A DNA stretch of 64,000 nt from DAMCZI01 sp032095175. GTDB taxonomy: Bacteria; Bacillota; Clostridia; Clostridiales; Caloramatoraceae. The notes under the pieces were generated by a model that saw nothing but the letters and a program-made list of their open reading frames with translations, was not told the origin of the DNA and did no database searches. The translations under genes and the position numbers were made by a program. Positions 9,084-17,841 of this stretch are shown here, in pieces (the first letter of the stretch is position 1; the number at the start of each line of letters is the position of its first letter). The stretch is from the NCBI GenBank assembly GCA_032095175.1, contig DAMCZI010000010.1:1-64000 (forward strand). The letters run 5' to 3'.

Positions 9084-11021
9084 ATGATAAAAATTACTTT
9101 AAAAGATGGCTCATATAAAGAATATGAATCAAAAGTATCAGTAATTGATGTAGCACATGATATAAGCGAAGGACTGGCAAGAGTTGCATGTGCGGGAATG
9201 GTAGACGGCAAAACTGTAGATCTAAGATACGAGATAGATAAGGATTGTGAATTAAACATTTTAACCTTTGACAGTGATGAGGGAAAGAAGGCATTTAGAC
9301 ATACAACTTCCCATATCCTTGCTCAGGCTGTAAAGAGACTTTTTCCTGAGATGAAGCTTGCAATAGGACCTTCAATTGAAGAAGGCTTCTACTATGATTT
9401 TGATACAGAAAAGGGCTTTTCAGCTGAGGACCTTGTTAAAATAGAAGGGGAAATGAAAAAGATAGTAAAGGAAGAACTTCCTATAGAAAAATTCGAACTT
9501 CCAAGAGAAGAAGCAATAAAGCTTATGAAGGAAAAGGGAGAACCATATAAGGTAGAGCTTATAGAAGATCTTCCAGAGGGAGAGGTTATATCCTTCTACA
9601 AGCAGGGAGAATTTGTTGATCTTTGTGCAGGCCCACACCTTATGAATACTAAATTCGTAAAGGCATTTAAGCTAACTCAGACAGCAGGAGCATACTGGAG
9701 AGGTAGCGAAAAGAACAAGATGCTTTCACGTATATATGGAACTGCCTTTACAAAAAAATCAGACTTGGATGAATATCTTGAAAGAGTTGAAGAGGCAAAG
9801 AAGAGAGACCACAATAAGCTTGGTAGAGAGCTTGGAATATTTACAACATCAGATGTTATAGGACAGGGACTTCCACTTATAATGCCAAAGGGAGCTAGAA
9901 TAATTCAAACACTACAGCGCTTTGTAGAGGATGAAGAGGAAAGAAGAGGCTATGTATTAACAAAGACTCCATTTATGGCAAAGAGCGACCTTTATAAGAT
10001 ATCAGGACACTGGGATCACTACAAGGAAGGAATGTTTGTTTTAGGAGACGAGGAGAAGGATACTGAGGTTATGGCACTTCGTCCAATGACATGTCCATTC
10101 CAATTTACAATATATAATGCAGAACAGCACAGCTATAGAGATCTTCCAATAAGATATGGTGAAACTTCAACACTATTTAGAAATGAAGCATCAGGAGAAA
10201 TGCACGGACTTATTCGTGTAAGACAGTTTACAATTTCAGAAGGTCACCTTGTATGTGCTCCAGAGCAGCTTGAGGATGAATTCAAGGGAGTAGTTGACCT
10301 TATTAACTACTTCATGAAAACTCTTGGTATAGAAAATGATATAACTTACAGATTCTCAAAGTGGGATCCTAACAACAAGGCAAAGTATATAGACAATCCA
10401 GCAGCTTGGGAAGACACTCAGGATAAGATGAAGAGGATACTTGACCACATTGGCATTCCATATAAGGAAGCTGAAGATGAAGCAGCATTCTATGGACCAA
10501 AGCTTGATATTCAGTTCAAGAATGTTTATGGAAAGGAAGATACAATCATAACTGTACAGATTGACTTCGCTCTTCCGCAAAGATTTAACATGACTTATGT
10601 TGATAAGGATGGAGAAAAGAAGCATCCATATATAATACACAGAACATCAATAGGATGCTATGAAAGAACACTTGCAATGCTTATTGAAAAGTATGCAGGA
10701 GCTTTTCCAGCATGGCTTGCACCTGTAGCAGTTAAGATACTTCCTATATCAGAAAAGTATCATGACTATGCAGACAAGGTTGCTATGGAGCTTAGAAACA
10801 ATGGCGTTAAAGTAGAAGTAGACTACAGAGCAGAAAAGATAGGCTACAAGATCCGTGAAGCTCGTATGGAAAGATTGCCTTACATGCTGGTTGTTGGTGA
10901 AAAAGAAGCAGAAAACAACGAAGTAGCTGTAAGAAGTAGAAAGAACGGAGACGAAGGCTCAATGTCTCTTGAAGTATTTGTAAAGAGAATAGTTGAGGAA
11001 ATTAAAAATAGAGAGAAATAA
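9084..11021 (+). CDS. thrS: Threonine--tRNA ligase
   Basis: A 645-residue cytoplasmic class II synthetase that charges tRNA-Thr. In order: an N-terminal TGS domain (1-60), the editing domain with HTTSHILAQA and the later CAGPHL motif, the catalytic core (MRPMTCPFQ Zn-site Cys, RYGETSTLFRNEASGEMHGLIRVRQF split over motif 2), motif 3 (GCYERTLAMLIE) and the C-terminal anticodon domain. ATG at 9084 follows AAAGGGG. Length is typical. Regulated by the T-box directly upstream. Confidence 0.97.
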   Translation: MIKITLKDGSYKEYESKVSVIDVAHDISEGLARVACAGMVDGKTVDLRYEIDKDCELNILTFDSDEGKKAFRHTTSHILAQAVKRLFPEMKLAIGPSIEEGFYYDFDTEKGFSAEDLVKIEGEMKKIVKEELPIEKFELPREEAIKLMKEKGEPYKVELIEDLPEGEVISFYKQGEFVDLCAGPHLMNTKFVKAFKLTQTAGAYWRGSEKNKMLSRIYGTAFTKKSDLDEYLERVEEAKKRDHNKLGRELGIFTTSDVIGQGLPLIMPKGARIIQTLQRFVEDEEERRGYVLTKTPFMAKSDLYKISGHWDHYKEGMFVLGDEEKDTEVMALRPMTCPFQFTIYNAEQHSYRDLPIRYGETSTLFRNEASGEMHGLIRVRQFTISEGHLVCAPEQLEDEFKGVVDLINYFMKTLGIENDITYRFSKWDPNNKAKYIDNPAAWEDTQDKMKRILDHIGIPYKEAEDEAAFYGPKLDIQFKNVYGKEDTIITVQIDFALPQRFNMTYVDKDGEKKHPYIIHRTSIGCYERTLAMLIEKYAGAFPAWLAPVAVKILPISEKYHDYADKVAMELRNNGVKVEVDYRAEKIGYKIREARMERLPYMLVVGEKEAENNEVAVRSRKNGDEGSMSLEVFVKRIVEEIKNREK

Positions 11022-11026
11022 TTAAG

Positions 11027-11070
11027 TGCCACCTCTTGACATTTAGATGAAATGTTAAGAGGTGGCATTT
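11027..11070 (+). terminator. Terminator after thrS
   Basis: TGCCACCTCTT...AAGAGGTGGCA hairpin (11-bp perfect arms) followed by TTTT. It probably also serves the converging nitroreductase gene. Confidence 0.75.
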
Positions 11071-11078
11071 TAAATCTT

Positions 11079-11858
11079 TTAAAGTTTTCTTCTATCCCAG
11101 TACTTTAAAGCTTCATTTATTGACCTATCCATTTCTGCTGCAAAATCGGAACCAGTCTTGTTTGCATATAATAATTGCCCAAAATTTTTAGCTTGACGCT
11201 TGTTTTCTGGGGATACAATTTTTTCTTTTTTACTGTACATATCCTTGAGTTCTTCAATACTGAGATCCCTGTATTTTTCATCAAATACGATATATTTTTG
11301 ATCAAATCGTGGCCTTAGTATTTTCTCAACTTCTTCTTCATAGTATCCGAGAACAAGCATTCCTATGGGAAAGGTATAATCAGAAAGGCCTAAAAGCTCC
11401 TTATGTGTTTCATAATTTTCCATTATATCACCGATATAGCATGAGCCTATTCCTAAGGATTCAGCTGCTATAACAGAATTTTGAGCAGCTATCATTGCAT
11501 CACAGCAGGCAAGCATAAAATCTGATTTTCCGGGTCCTCTGTATTCAAGACCATGTTCCTTACAATAATCTTTTACATTACAGATATTAAAATAATCATA
11601 CTGTCTTTGAAGATCAGCAGCAAAAATAAGAACTACTGGTGCAGATGCTATAAATGGTTGATTGTCACAGCTCTTACTTAAAAGCTCTTTTTCCTTTTCA
11701 TCTCTTATAACAATTATTGAATACAACATCATATTTCCTGCAGTTGGTGCTCTCATTGCACTCTCCAAAATGAGATTTAAGGTTTCACCAGTTATATCCT
11801 TATCAGCATATTTCCTAAGGGAAGTTCTGTTTTTTATGGTTTTGATGGTTTCATTCAT
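11079..11858 (-). CDS. Nitroreductase-family flavoprotein
   Basis: A 259-residue FMN-dependent NAD(P)H oxidoreductase of the nitroreductase/NfsA-like fold. It begins with the family pattern IKNRTSLRKYADKDI and has the APTAGNMM FMN-binding stretch and ESLGIGSCYIGDI. A C-terminal extension of about 70 residues (KEKIVSPENKRQAKNFGQ...) is longer than minimal nitroreductases. The start at 11858 follows GGGGGTG; the earlier ATG at 11876 is upstream of that site. Physiological substrate unknown. Confidence 0.85.
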   Translation of the reverse strand: MNETIKTIKNRTSLRKYADKDITGETLNLILESAMRAPTAGNMMLYSIIVIRDEKEKELLSKSCDNQPFIASAPVVLIFAADLQRQYDYFNICNVKDYCKEHGLEYRGPGKSDFMLACCDAMIAAQNSVIAAESLGIGSCYIGDIMENYETHKELLGLSDYTFPIGMLVLGYYEEEVEKILRPRFDQKYIVFDEKYRDLSIEELKDMYSKKEKIVSPENKRQAKNFGQLLYANKTGSDFAAEMDRSINEALKYWDRRKL

Positions 11859-12072
11859 ATTATTCACCCCCAACATTTGTTATTATTAATTCTACATTAT
11901 TTAATGTGAAATATAAAGAAGATATTACCAATATATGGTGTTGATTCCTTAAACATTTGTAAAGAGGATACTTGAGAAAATTGAAAATATTGAAAAGTAA
12001 AAGTTCTATGTCTATTACATAATTCAAATAAGCAGAAAAAATATATACTCATTTTATATGATTATTTTTTTA

Positions 12073-12100
12073 TTGACAAAAATAGCACAAGTGATATATT
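12073..12100 (+). promoter_or_regulatory. Promoter of the csoR-DMT operon
   Basis: TTGACA, 16-bp spacer, TATATT. The CsoR-type operator follows within 5 bp, at the expected transcription start. Confidence 0.7.
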
Positions 12101-12104
12101 ATTC

Positions 12105-12123
12105 ATATCCCCCACAGGGGGAT
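12105..12123. promoter_or_regulatory. CsoR-type operator
   Basis: ATATCCCCCACAGGGGGAT, a GC-rich palindrome (CCCCC-ACA-GGGGG) in otherwise AT-rich DNA. It resembles known CsoR/RcnR-family operators, which are C/G tracts flanked by AT. It lies right after the -10 box and just before csoR, so autorepression is likely. Confidence 0.75.
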
Positions 12124-12140
12124 GCGAAAGGGGAGTTAAT

Positions 12141-12422
12141 ATGAATGAAGAGCACAAGCACCAACATCAAGATACTAAAAAAATACTAGATAGAATGTCT
12201 AGAGCGATTGGACATATGGAATCAATTAAAAGAATGATTGAAGAAGGGAGAGACTGCAGCGAGGTTTTGATTCAGCTTTCTGCGGTTCGTTCTGCAATTA
12301 ACAATGTTGGTAAAATTGTTTTACAGGATCATATCAATAATTGCGTGGTAGATGCAGTAGAAACAGGAAACAAAACTGTGTTAGAAAACTTAAATAATGC
12401 AGTTGATAAGTTCTTGAAGTAG
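12141..12422 (+). CDS. csoR: CsoR-family metal-sensing repressor
   Basis: A 93-residue all-helical repressor. It has the Cu(I)-type C-H-C ligand set with exact CsoR spacing: C39, H64 and C68 (25 and 4 residues apart). The N-terminus is His-rich (HKHQHQ), which might bind metal. Ligand occupancy would release the operator upstream. It is cotranscribed with a DMT transporter 11 bp downstream rather than with the usual copper ATPase CopA. Copper as the signal is inferred from the ligands; other thiol or metal signals are possible in this family. Confidence 0.88.
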   Translation: MNEEHKHQHQDTKKILDRMSRAIGHMESIKRMIEEGRDCSEVLIQLSAVRSAINNVGKIVLQDHINNCVVDAVETGNKTVLENLNNAVDKFLK

Positions 12423-12433
12423 ATTGGAGGTAT

Positions 12434-13324
12434 ATGATTTTGAAAGGAAAACATAATACAGCCATACTATTTGCAATTCTTGCTGCTGCTTTATATGCAA
12501 TCAGTTCACCAATTTCCAAAATACTTTTAATCAAAGTTCCCCCAACTATGATGGCAGGACTTTTGTATCTTGGGGCAGGTATTGGAATGTCTATGATAGG
12601 TTTTTGTCGAAAGAAATCCAGAAGGACAAAAGATGAAATGAAAATTACAAAAAATGAATTATCTTATACAATTGGCATGGTTGTTTTAGATATATTAGCT
12701 CCTATTTTTCTTATGATAGGATTATCCATGACTACTCCTGCAACTACTTCACTACTTAACAATTTTGAAATTGTTGCGACTTCGTTAATTGCACTTTTTA
12801 TTTTCAAGGAATCTATCAGCAAAAAATTATGGATTGCTATTGTGCTAATTACAACTTCAAGTATTGTTCTTTCTGTTGAAGATATAAACAGTTTTACTTT
12901 TTCTTTTGGTTCAATTTTTGTTTTACTTGCAACTGTTTGTTGGGGCTTTGAAAATAACTGTACCAGAATTTTATCGTTAAAGGACCCATTACAGGTTGTA
13001 GTTATTAAAGGATTTGGTTCAGGCTTAGGTTCGCTACTAATATCTTTTATTATTAAAGAGACTGCAACTAATGTAGTTTATATAATTGCGGCACTTTTAT
13101 TAGGATTTGTTGCTTATGGATTAAGTATATATTTTTATGTATATGCACAACGAGAACTTGGAGCAGCTAAAACAAGTGCATATTATGCAATTTCTCCATT
13201 CATTGGTGTAGGGCTTTCATTTATTATTTTTCTTCAGATACCTACAATTTCATTTGCTATTGCTTTATTAATTATGATAGTTGGAACTTATTTTGCTTCT
13301 ACTGATGGTAAGGAAAAAGCTTGA
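12434..13324 (+). CDS. DMT-superfamily (EamA) transporter
   Basis: A protein of 296 residues, or 294 if the TTG at 12440 is used; the TTG has the better spacing from GGAGG. Ten hydrophobic segments form two EamA repeats; typical features are ALYAISSPISK at the N-terminus and the ELGAAKTSAYYAISPFIGV segment late in repeat two. EamA proteins export amino acids, metabolites or other small solutes. Placement in the csoR operon suggests metal-responsive expression, though the substrate is unknown. Confidence 0.85.
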   Translation: MILKGKHNTAILFAILAAALYAISSPISKILLIKVPPTMMAGLLYLGAGIGMSMIGFCRKKSRRTKDEMKITKNELSYTIGMVVLDILAPIFLMIGLSMTTPATTSLLNNFEIVATSLIALFIFKESISKKLWIAIVLITTSSIVLSVEDINSFTFSFGSIFVLLATVCWGFENNCTRILSLKDPLQVVVIKGFGSGLGSLLISFIIKETATNVVYIIAALLLGFVAYGLSIYFYVYAQRELGAAKTSAYYAISPFIGVGLSFIIFLQIPTISFAIALLIMIVGTYFASTDGKEKA

Positions 13325-13339
13325 TTATCTATCTAAAGT

Positions 13340-13502
13340 GATTGGATAGAGGATATAATAAAAGTAGTTAAAAATTTAAACAAGGAATTAGGTGTACCAA
13401 AACCATTTAAGTAAGTAAGGAGGATATGAAAGAAAATTCAACAAAAATATTTAAAGGACAGATGTAGGCAGTGAACAAATTACATATTACAAATGTAAAT
13501 AG
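13340..13502 (+). pseudogene. Short degenerate coding remnants
   Basis: Between the DMT gene and the amidotransferase, coding-like pieces occur in different frames. One reads DWIEDIIKVVKNLNKELGVP and stops at 13414. After an AAGGAGG site, ATG at 13426 opens a frame broken by TAG, and another frame ends in SEQITYYKCK at 13502. They look like tails of broken genes, but no family is recognised. Confidence 0.3.
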
Positions 13503-13527
13503 ATATATAAATTAGGGGGGGAGTTTA

Positions 13528-14238
13528 TTGAAGCCAGTTATAGGTGTAACAACATTTATTGATGATAAAGCAAATAATAAGCTCAGTTCATTAAATTATA
13601 ACTATATAAATTCCATATTACTTGCAGGCGGCGTTCCTGTGATGATACCAATAATTGAGGATGAAGAGGATATAAATAGATTTACAGATATTGTAGATGG
13701 AATATTGTTTACTGGAGGAGGGGATATATCACCACTGTATTTTGGAGAAAATCCAACGAATAAGATAAACAGTGTATCAACAAGAAGGGACTTTATAGAG
13801 TTTAAGCTATTTAAGAAGGCATGGGAAAAGAATATGCCAATACTTGGAATATGCAGAGGACTTCAGCTAATAAATGTTGCACTTGGAGGAACTCTATATC
13901 AGGACATTGACTCTCAATTTGAAGGAGTTCTTGGTCACCATCCTAATGATATTTTAAGGGATGAACTCTACCATACAGTAAAACTAAAAGAAGGAAGCAG
14001 TCTTTTTGATATATTTAAAACAGATGAGATAAGCGTAAACTCCTTTCATCATCAGGCAATAAAGGAATTAGGAAAGGGCTTAACTATTAGTGCCTTATCA
14101 TGTGAGGGAATTATTGAGGGGGTAGAAGCAAAGGATAAGAGGTTTGTTATCGGAGTACAATGGCATCCAGAAGCCTTAACTGTACGATACCCAGAGTTTC
14201 AAAAGCTGTTTTGTACATTTGTTAACTCATGTAATTAA
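13528..14238 (+). CDS. Class I glutamine amidotransferase-like peptidase C26 (gamma-glutamyl-GABA hydrolase type)
   Basis: A 236-residue protein of the PuuD family, which hydrolyses gamma-glutamyl bonds of small conjugates. The nucleophile elbow GICRGLQLIN places the catalytic Cys at 109, the oxyanion/strand motif FTGGGDISPLYFG lies at about 61-73, and the catalytic His-Glu are in GVQWHPE. TTG at 13528 follows GGGGGGGA at proper spacing. It is not within a putrescine operon, so the true substrate is open. Confidence 0.87.
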   Translation: MKPVIGVTTFIDDKANNKLSSLNYNYINSILLAGGVPVMIPIIEDEEDINRFTDIVDGILFTGGGDISPLYFGENPTNKINSVSTRRDFIEFKLFKKAWEKNMPILGICRGLQLINVALGGTLYQDIDSQFEGVLGHHPNDILRDELYHTVKLKEGSSLFDIFKTDEISVNSFHHQAIKELGKGLTISALSCEGIIEGVEAKDKRFVIGVQWHPEALTVRYPEFQKLFCTFVNSCN

Positions 14239-14295
14239 AGGTGTCATAAGCTTGATATTTTGTCTTTTGACAATAAAAAAAATTACAGAAATCAT

Positions 14296-14357
14296 AATAG
14301 CCGCCCTATGATTTATAATTTGTTTGATTATAATTCATAGGGCGGCTATTGTTTTTT
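14296..14357. terminator. Long hairpin terminator
   Basis: A nearly perfect stem of about 24 bp (AATAGCCGCCCTATGA and its complement with matching AT extensions) and a short loop, followed by GTTTTTT. It separates the amidotransferase from the ABC operon. Confidence 0.8.
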
Positions 14358-14458
14358 ATGACATTTGTCATGCGTATATATTATTCAAATCACTATTAAT
14401 GAATCGATAACTATATTATTGTAAAAGTATAGAGAATATATAAACAGAGGTGTTAGAA

Positions 14459-15391
14459 ATGATTCTTGAAATTAAAAATCTTATTAAAAGGTACAAGGAC
14501 TTAGTTGCTGTTGATAATGTGAACCTTTTTTTAAAGGAAGGAGAAATACTAGGGCTCCTTGGACCTAATGGTGCTGGTAAAACCACATTGATAAATGCGA
14601 TATTAGGTCTTACAAAGATTGATTCAGGAGAAATTAAAATATTTGATAAAAAGCTAAATGAAAATGAGAGGGAGATAAAGAAAAATGTAGGAGTTGTACC
14701 ACAGGATATTGCAGTATTTTATGATTTAACTGGGTATGAAAATGCTGCATATTTTGCATCCTTATATGGTCTTAAAGGAAACATGCTAAAGGAAAGAGTT
14801 GAAGAAGCTCTGAGCTTTACTGGAATTATAGATAAGAAAAATGCGATGGCCAGCAAATATTCAGGCGGTATGAAGAGAAGACTTAATATTGCTTGTGCTA
14901 TAATCCACCATCCAAAGCTAATAATAATGGATGAGCCCACTGTTGGAATTGATCCACAATCAAGGAATCATATATTAAATTCTGTAAGAGAATTAAACAA
15001 GCAAGGTGCAACAGTTATATACACATCACATTACATGGAAGAAGTAGAGGAGCTTTGTACAAGAATTATAATAATGGATAATGGAAGAGTTATTGCTGAA
15101 GGAGCAAAGGATACATTAGCAGATATGGTATCCTTTGAGGACAAGCTTTCTATGGAGCTTTCAAGTGTGAATTATACACTTGTTGAAGGAATAAAGGGTG
15201 TAAAGGGAGTAAAGGATTGTGTTGTAGATGGAAAAAGGGTAACTGTAATTTCTGAAAAGAGTGCTGGGAATATAAGAAACATAATAGATATGGTTTTAAA
15301 TACTAATGTAGGTATAACCAGTATGAATGTAGAAAAACTGAACCTTGAGGATGTGTTTCTTAAACTTACAGGTAAAGCCTTAAGGAATTAG
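14459..15391 (+). CDS. ABC transporter ATP-binding protein
   Basis: A 310-residue cytoplasmic ATPase of the DrrA/NatA type. Walker A is GPNGAGKTT, the signature is YSGGMKRRL, Walker B is LIIMDEPTVGIDP and the H-loop is TSHYMEEVEEL. A C-terminal extension of ~80 residues is usual for this drug/antibiotic exporter subgroup. ATG at 14459 follows GAGGTG. Two ABC-2 permeases and a two-component system follow in the same direction. Confidence 0.92.
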   Translation: MILEIKNLIKRYKDLVAVDNVNLFLKEGEILGLLGPNGAGKTTLINAILGLTKIDSGEIKIFDKKLNENEREIKKNVGVVPQDIAVFYDLTGYENAAYFASLYGLKGNMLKERVEEALSFTGIIDKKNAMASKYSGGMKRRLNIACAIIHHPKLIIMDEPTVGIDPQSRNHILNSVRELNKQGATVIYTSHYMEEVEELCTRIIIMDNGRVIAEGAKDTLADMVSFEDKLSMELSSVNYTLVEGIKGVKGVKDCVVDGKRVTVISEKSAGNIRNIIDMVLNTNVGITSMNVEKLNLEDVFLKLTGKALRN

Positions 15392-15402
15392 GTGGTGAGG
15401 AT

Positions 15403-16542
15403 ATGAAAATATTAAAGATTGCTTACTATACAATATTAAGAAATTTTAGGGATAGGCAGACTCTCATAAACATGATACTTTCTCCTATTTTCATAATTTT
15501 CATAATGGCAAACATTCTTAATGGTCAGGTGAACTCAGAGTATAAAAACAAAATAAAAGTGGGATTTTTAAACCAGGACAGAGGTGATATATCAAGCCAA
15601 TTTGAAGAATATATAAATTCCGATGAAATTAAAAATCATATTGAAATAATAGATGTAAAATCAAAGAATGAGGGAATAGAGCAAATTAAAAATAAAAAGA
15701 TTAGCTCGTTGATAATTCTTGAAAATGGATATACAGAAGGAATAAAACAAGGTACAGGTGCAAAGATAAATGTGTACAACCAAGATAGATCAAGCTATAA
15801 GGCTAGTGTAGTAAAGGGTATTGTGGATTCTTATATAAATGAGTCTAATGCAGCCTTAGCTATTTTAGCTGTTAAAGATGATAAAACAAGTATTTTAAAA
15901 TATAACAATATAGATGATACTAGCATACCTTCAGAAAAAAGTACTCCGAGTTTTGTGGAATATTATGCTGTAACAATGCTTATAATGTCTATTATGTATG
16001 GCTCAGGCTATGGTGCTAGTGAAATGCAGGAGGATCTTTTTTATAGTACAGGTTTAAGAATTAGAAGTACTCCTGTAAAAACAATAGAACTATTTACAGG
16101 AAAAACCCTGGGTTCTATATTTACGGTTTTCCTTCAGGGAATAATAATTATTTTAGTTACAAAACAATTTTATGGAGCAAGTTGGGGGAATAATATAGCC
16201 CTTGTATTTCTTATAATATTACTCATGTCAATTCTAAGTGTAGGCTTTGGGATAGCAATTGCTCTGCTTTCAAAGGATGAATATATGGCAAACAGGATTT
16301 TAAATATCATAACTCCTGTTTTTACATTGATATCAGGAGGATATTTCAAGCTTAACTTTAGTAGTAAAATAATCGAAGGCATAAGATTTTTTATTCCAAA
16401 TCAGCTTGCACATATTGCAATATTCAATACAGTTTATAATGGCTCAATAAAGCTTATAATGTTATCGATTATAACCATGATATGCATGATTTTTATAAAT
16501 TTTATAATTGCAGCCTTTGCAATAAGGAGGTGTAGGGAGTGA
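15403..16542 (+). CDS. ABC-2 type permease, subunit 1
   Basis: 379 residues with one N-terminal membrane helix, a large extracytoplasmic segment (about residues 45-180) and five helices in the C-terminal half. This is the YhgE/ABC-2 layout of lipid, drug or peptide exporters. It starts 11 bp after the ATPase gene with GGTGAGG, and its stop overlaps the next permease by 4 bp, so the two permeases should be made together as a heterodimer. Confidence 0.88.
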   Translation: MKILKIAYYTILRNFRDRQTLINMILSPIFIIFIMANILNGQVNSEYKNKIKVGFLNQDRGDISSQFEEYINSDEIKNHIEIIDVKSKNEGIEQIKNKKISSLIILENGYTEGIKQGTGAKINVYNQDRSSYKASVVKGIVDSYINESNAALAILAVKDDKTSILKYNNIDDTSIPSEKSTPSFVEYYAVTMLIMSIMYGSGYGASEMQEDLFYSTGLRIRSTPVKTIELFTGKTLGSIFTVFLQGIIIILVTKQFYGASWGNNIALVFLIILLMSILSVGFGIAIALLSKDEYMANRILNIITPVFTLISGGYFKLNFSSKIIEGIRFFIPNQLAHIAIFNTVYNGSIKLIMLSIITMICMIFINFIIAAFAIRRCRE

Positions 16543-17651
16543 ATATATTTATTACAAATATAAAAAGAATTCTAAGAAAAAGATACAACATAATTTTTGC
16601 AGTTATAATGCCTGCTATTTTTATTGTATTGGCCATGTCTCAAACCTTTGGAGATCATATAGATAGTAATATTGGAGTAGTTGATAACGATAATACAGAG
16701 TACACAAGGAAAATGGTAGAATCCTTGGACAAAAGTATGGGGATACATTATTTAAAGGACGGCGAAATAAAGCCTGCTATAATAGATAGCAAGTTTGGCT
16801 ATATAATAAAAATCGATAAGGGATTTACGCAGGATATAATGGCTGGAAAAAATGTTGATATTAAAGGATATGATCTTAATGAAGCTGAATTATCATTTAC
16901 AGTTAGAATGTATTTAAATAACTATATAAATGCTTCTAAAGATATTGCTGCTGCTTCGGATGGAGATGAGAAAAACTTTTATAAAGGAATGAACAAATAT
17001 AACAGAGGATTAATAAGTGCAAATTATAGTGACATTGGAATAAACACTGATAAAAAGTCAGCCACATCTGCATCCATTGGCTTTATAATAATGAGTATTT
17101 TATTCTTGGCAACATCCGTTCCTAGTATTTTGATGCAGGATAAGATGACAAAGGTTTACTATAGAATATTTTCAACTCCAATACCCAATAAAAAATATAT
17201 GTTTATGAATATACTAAGTTTTTTATGCATATTATCAACACAGATTATTATAATACTGTCCCTTATGAGAATTATATTCCATGCTGATTTTGGCGCTTCA
17301 ATGTTTAATATGTTTGTTATATTGTTTGTTTTTTCAATAGTATCGATATCCCTTGGAATCTGTATGGCGGGACTCTCTAAAAACTTTAGTCAATTTTGGG
17401 CCATGTCAACATTTATAAATACTCCCCTTTTAATGCTTGGAGGATGCTACTGGCCATGGGATGTACTGCCAGAGTCAATGAAAAAAATATCCTACTTCCT
17501 TCCAACCACTTGGGGGCTAAAGGCAGCCCAAAAGGTATTATACAGTACTACTCTTTTAGATGTACAGACAGAGGTTGGAATCCTATTACTATTTGCACTG
17601 GTATTTTTCCTTTTAGGTTCATGGAAAAAAAGAGACATTTCAGGTTTATAG
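16539..17651 (+). CDS. ABC-2 type permease, subunit 2
   Basis: 370 residues, the same layout as the preceding permease: one N-terminal helix, an extracytoplasmic loop of about 150 residues, then five to six helices including the LLMLGGCYWPWDVLPESMK stretch that marks ABC-2 membrane domains. The GTG start overlaps the previous stop (GTGA), a translational coupling arrangement. Confidence 0.88.
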   Translation: MNIFITNIKRILRKRYNIIFAVIMPAIFIVLAMSQTFGDHIDSNIGVVDNDNTEYTRKMVESLDKSMGIHYLKDGEIKPAIIDSKFGYIIKIDKGFTQDIMAGKNVDIKGYDLNEAELSFTVRMYLNNYINASKDIAAASDGDEKNFYKGMNKYNRGLISANYSDIGINTDKKSATSASIGFIIMSILFLATSVPSILMQDKMTKVYYRIFSTPIPNKKYMFMNILSFLCILSTQIIIILSLMRIIFHADFGASMFNMFVILFVFSIVSISLGICMAGLSKNFSQFWAMSTFINTPLLMLGGCYWPWDVLPESMKKISYFLPTTWGLKAAQKVLYSTTLLDVQTEVGILLLFALVFFLLGSWKKRDISGL

Positions 17652-17666
17652 CCCTAAGTTCTTTAG

Positions 17667-17756
17667 AAGTGCCAGGCACATGGCAAGTGGCAAGTTGAAT
17701 AAAAACTGGAATATCAGGCTTTATTCAACTTGCCACTTGCCATGTGCCTGGCACTT
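17667..17756. repeat. Large perfect inverted repeat (37-bp arms)
   Basis: Two perfect 37-bp arms starting AAGTGCCAGGCACATGGC and ending in its complement enclose a 16-bp spacer. Inside the arms GTGCCAGGCAC and TGGCAAGTGGCAAGTT recur. It probably terminates the ABC operon before the histidine kinase promoter and belongs to a hairpin family seen at several intergenic sites here. Confidence 0.75.
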
Positions 17757-17841
17757 AAGGCGAAATTAATCCCTTTTTATATGTTGAAATTTACACCCTT
17801 CAAAGGATATAATCATATTAACAAGAAAAAGGGGAATTTAT

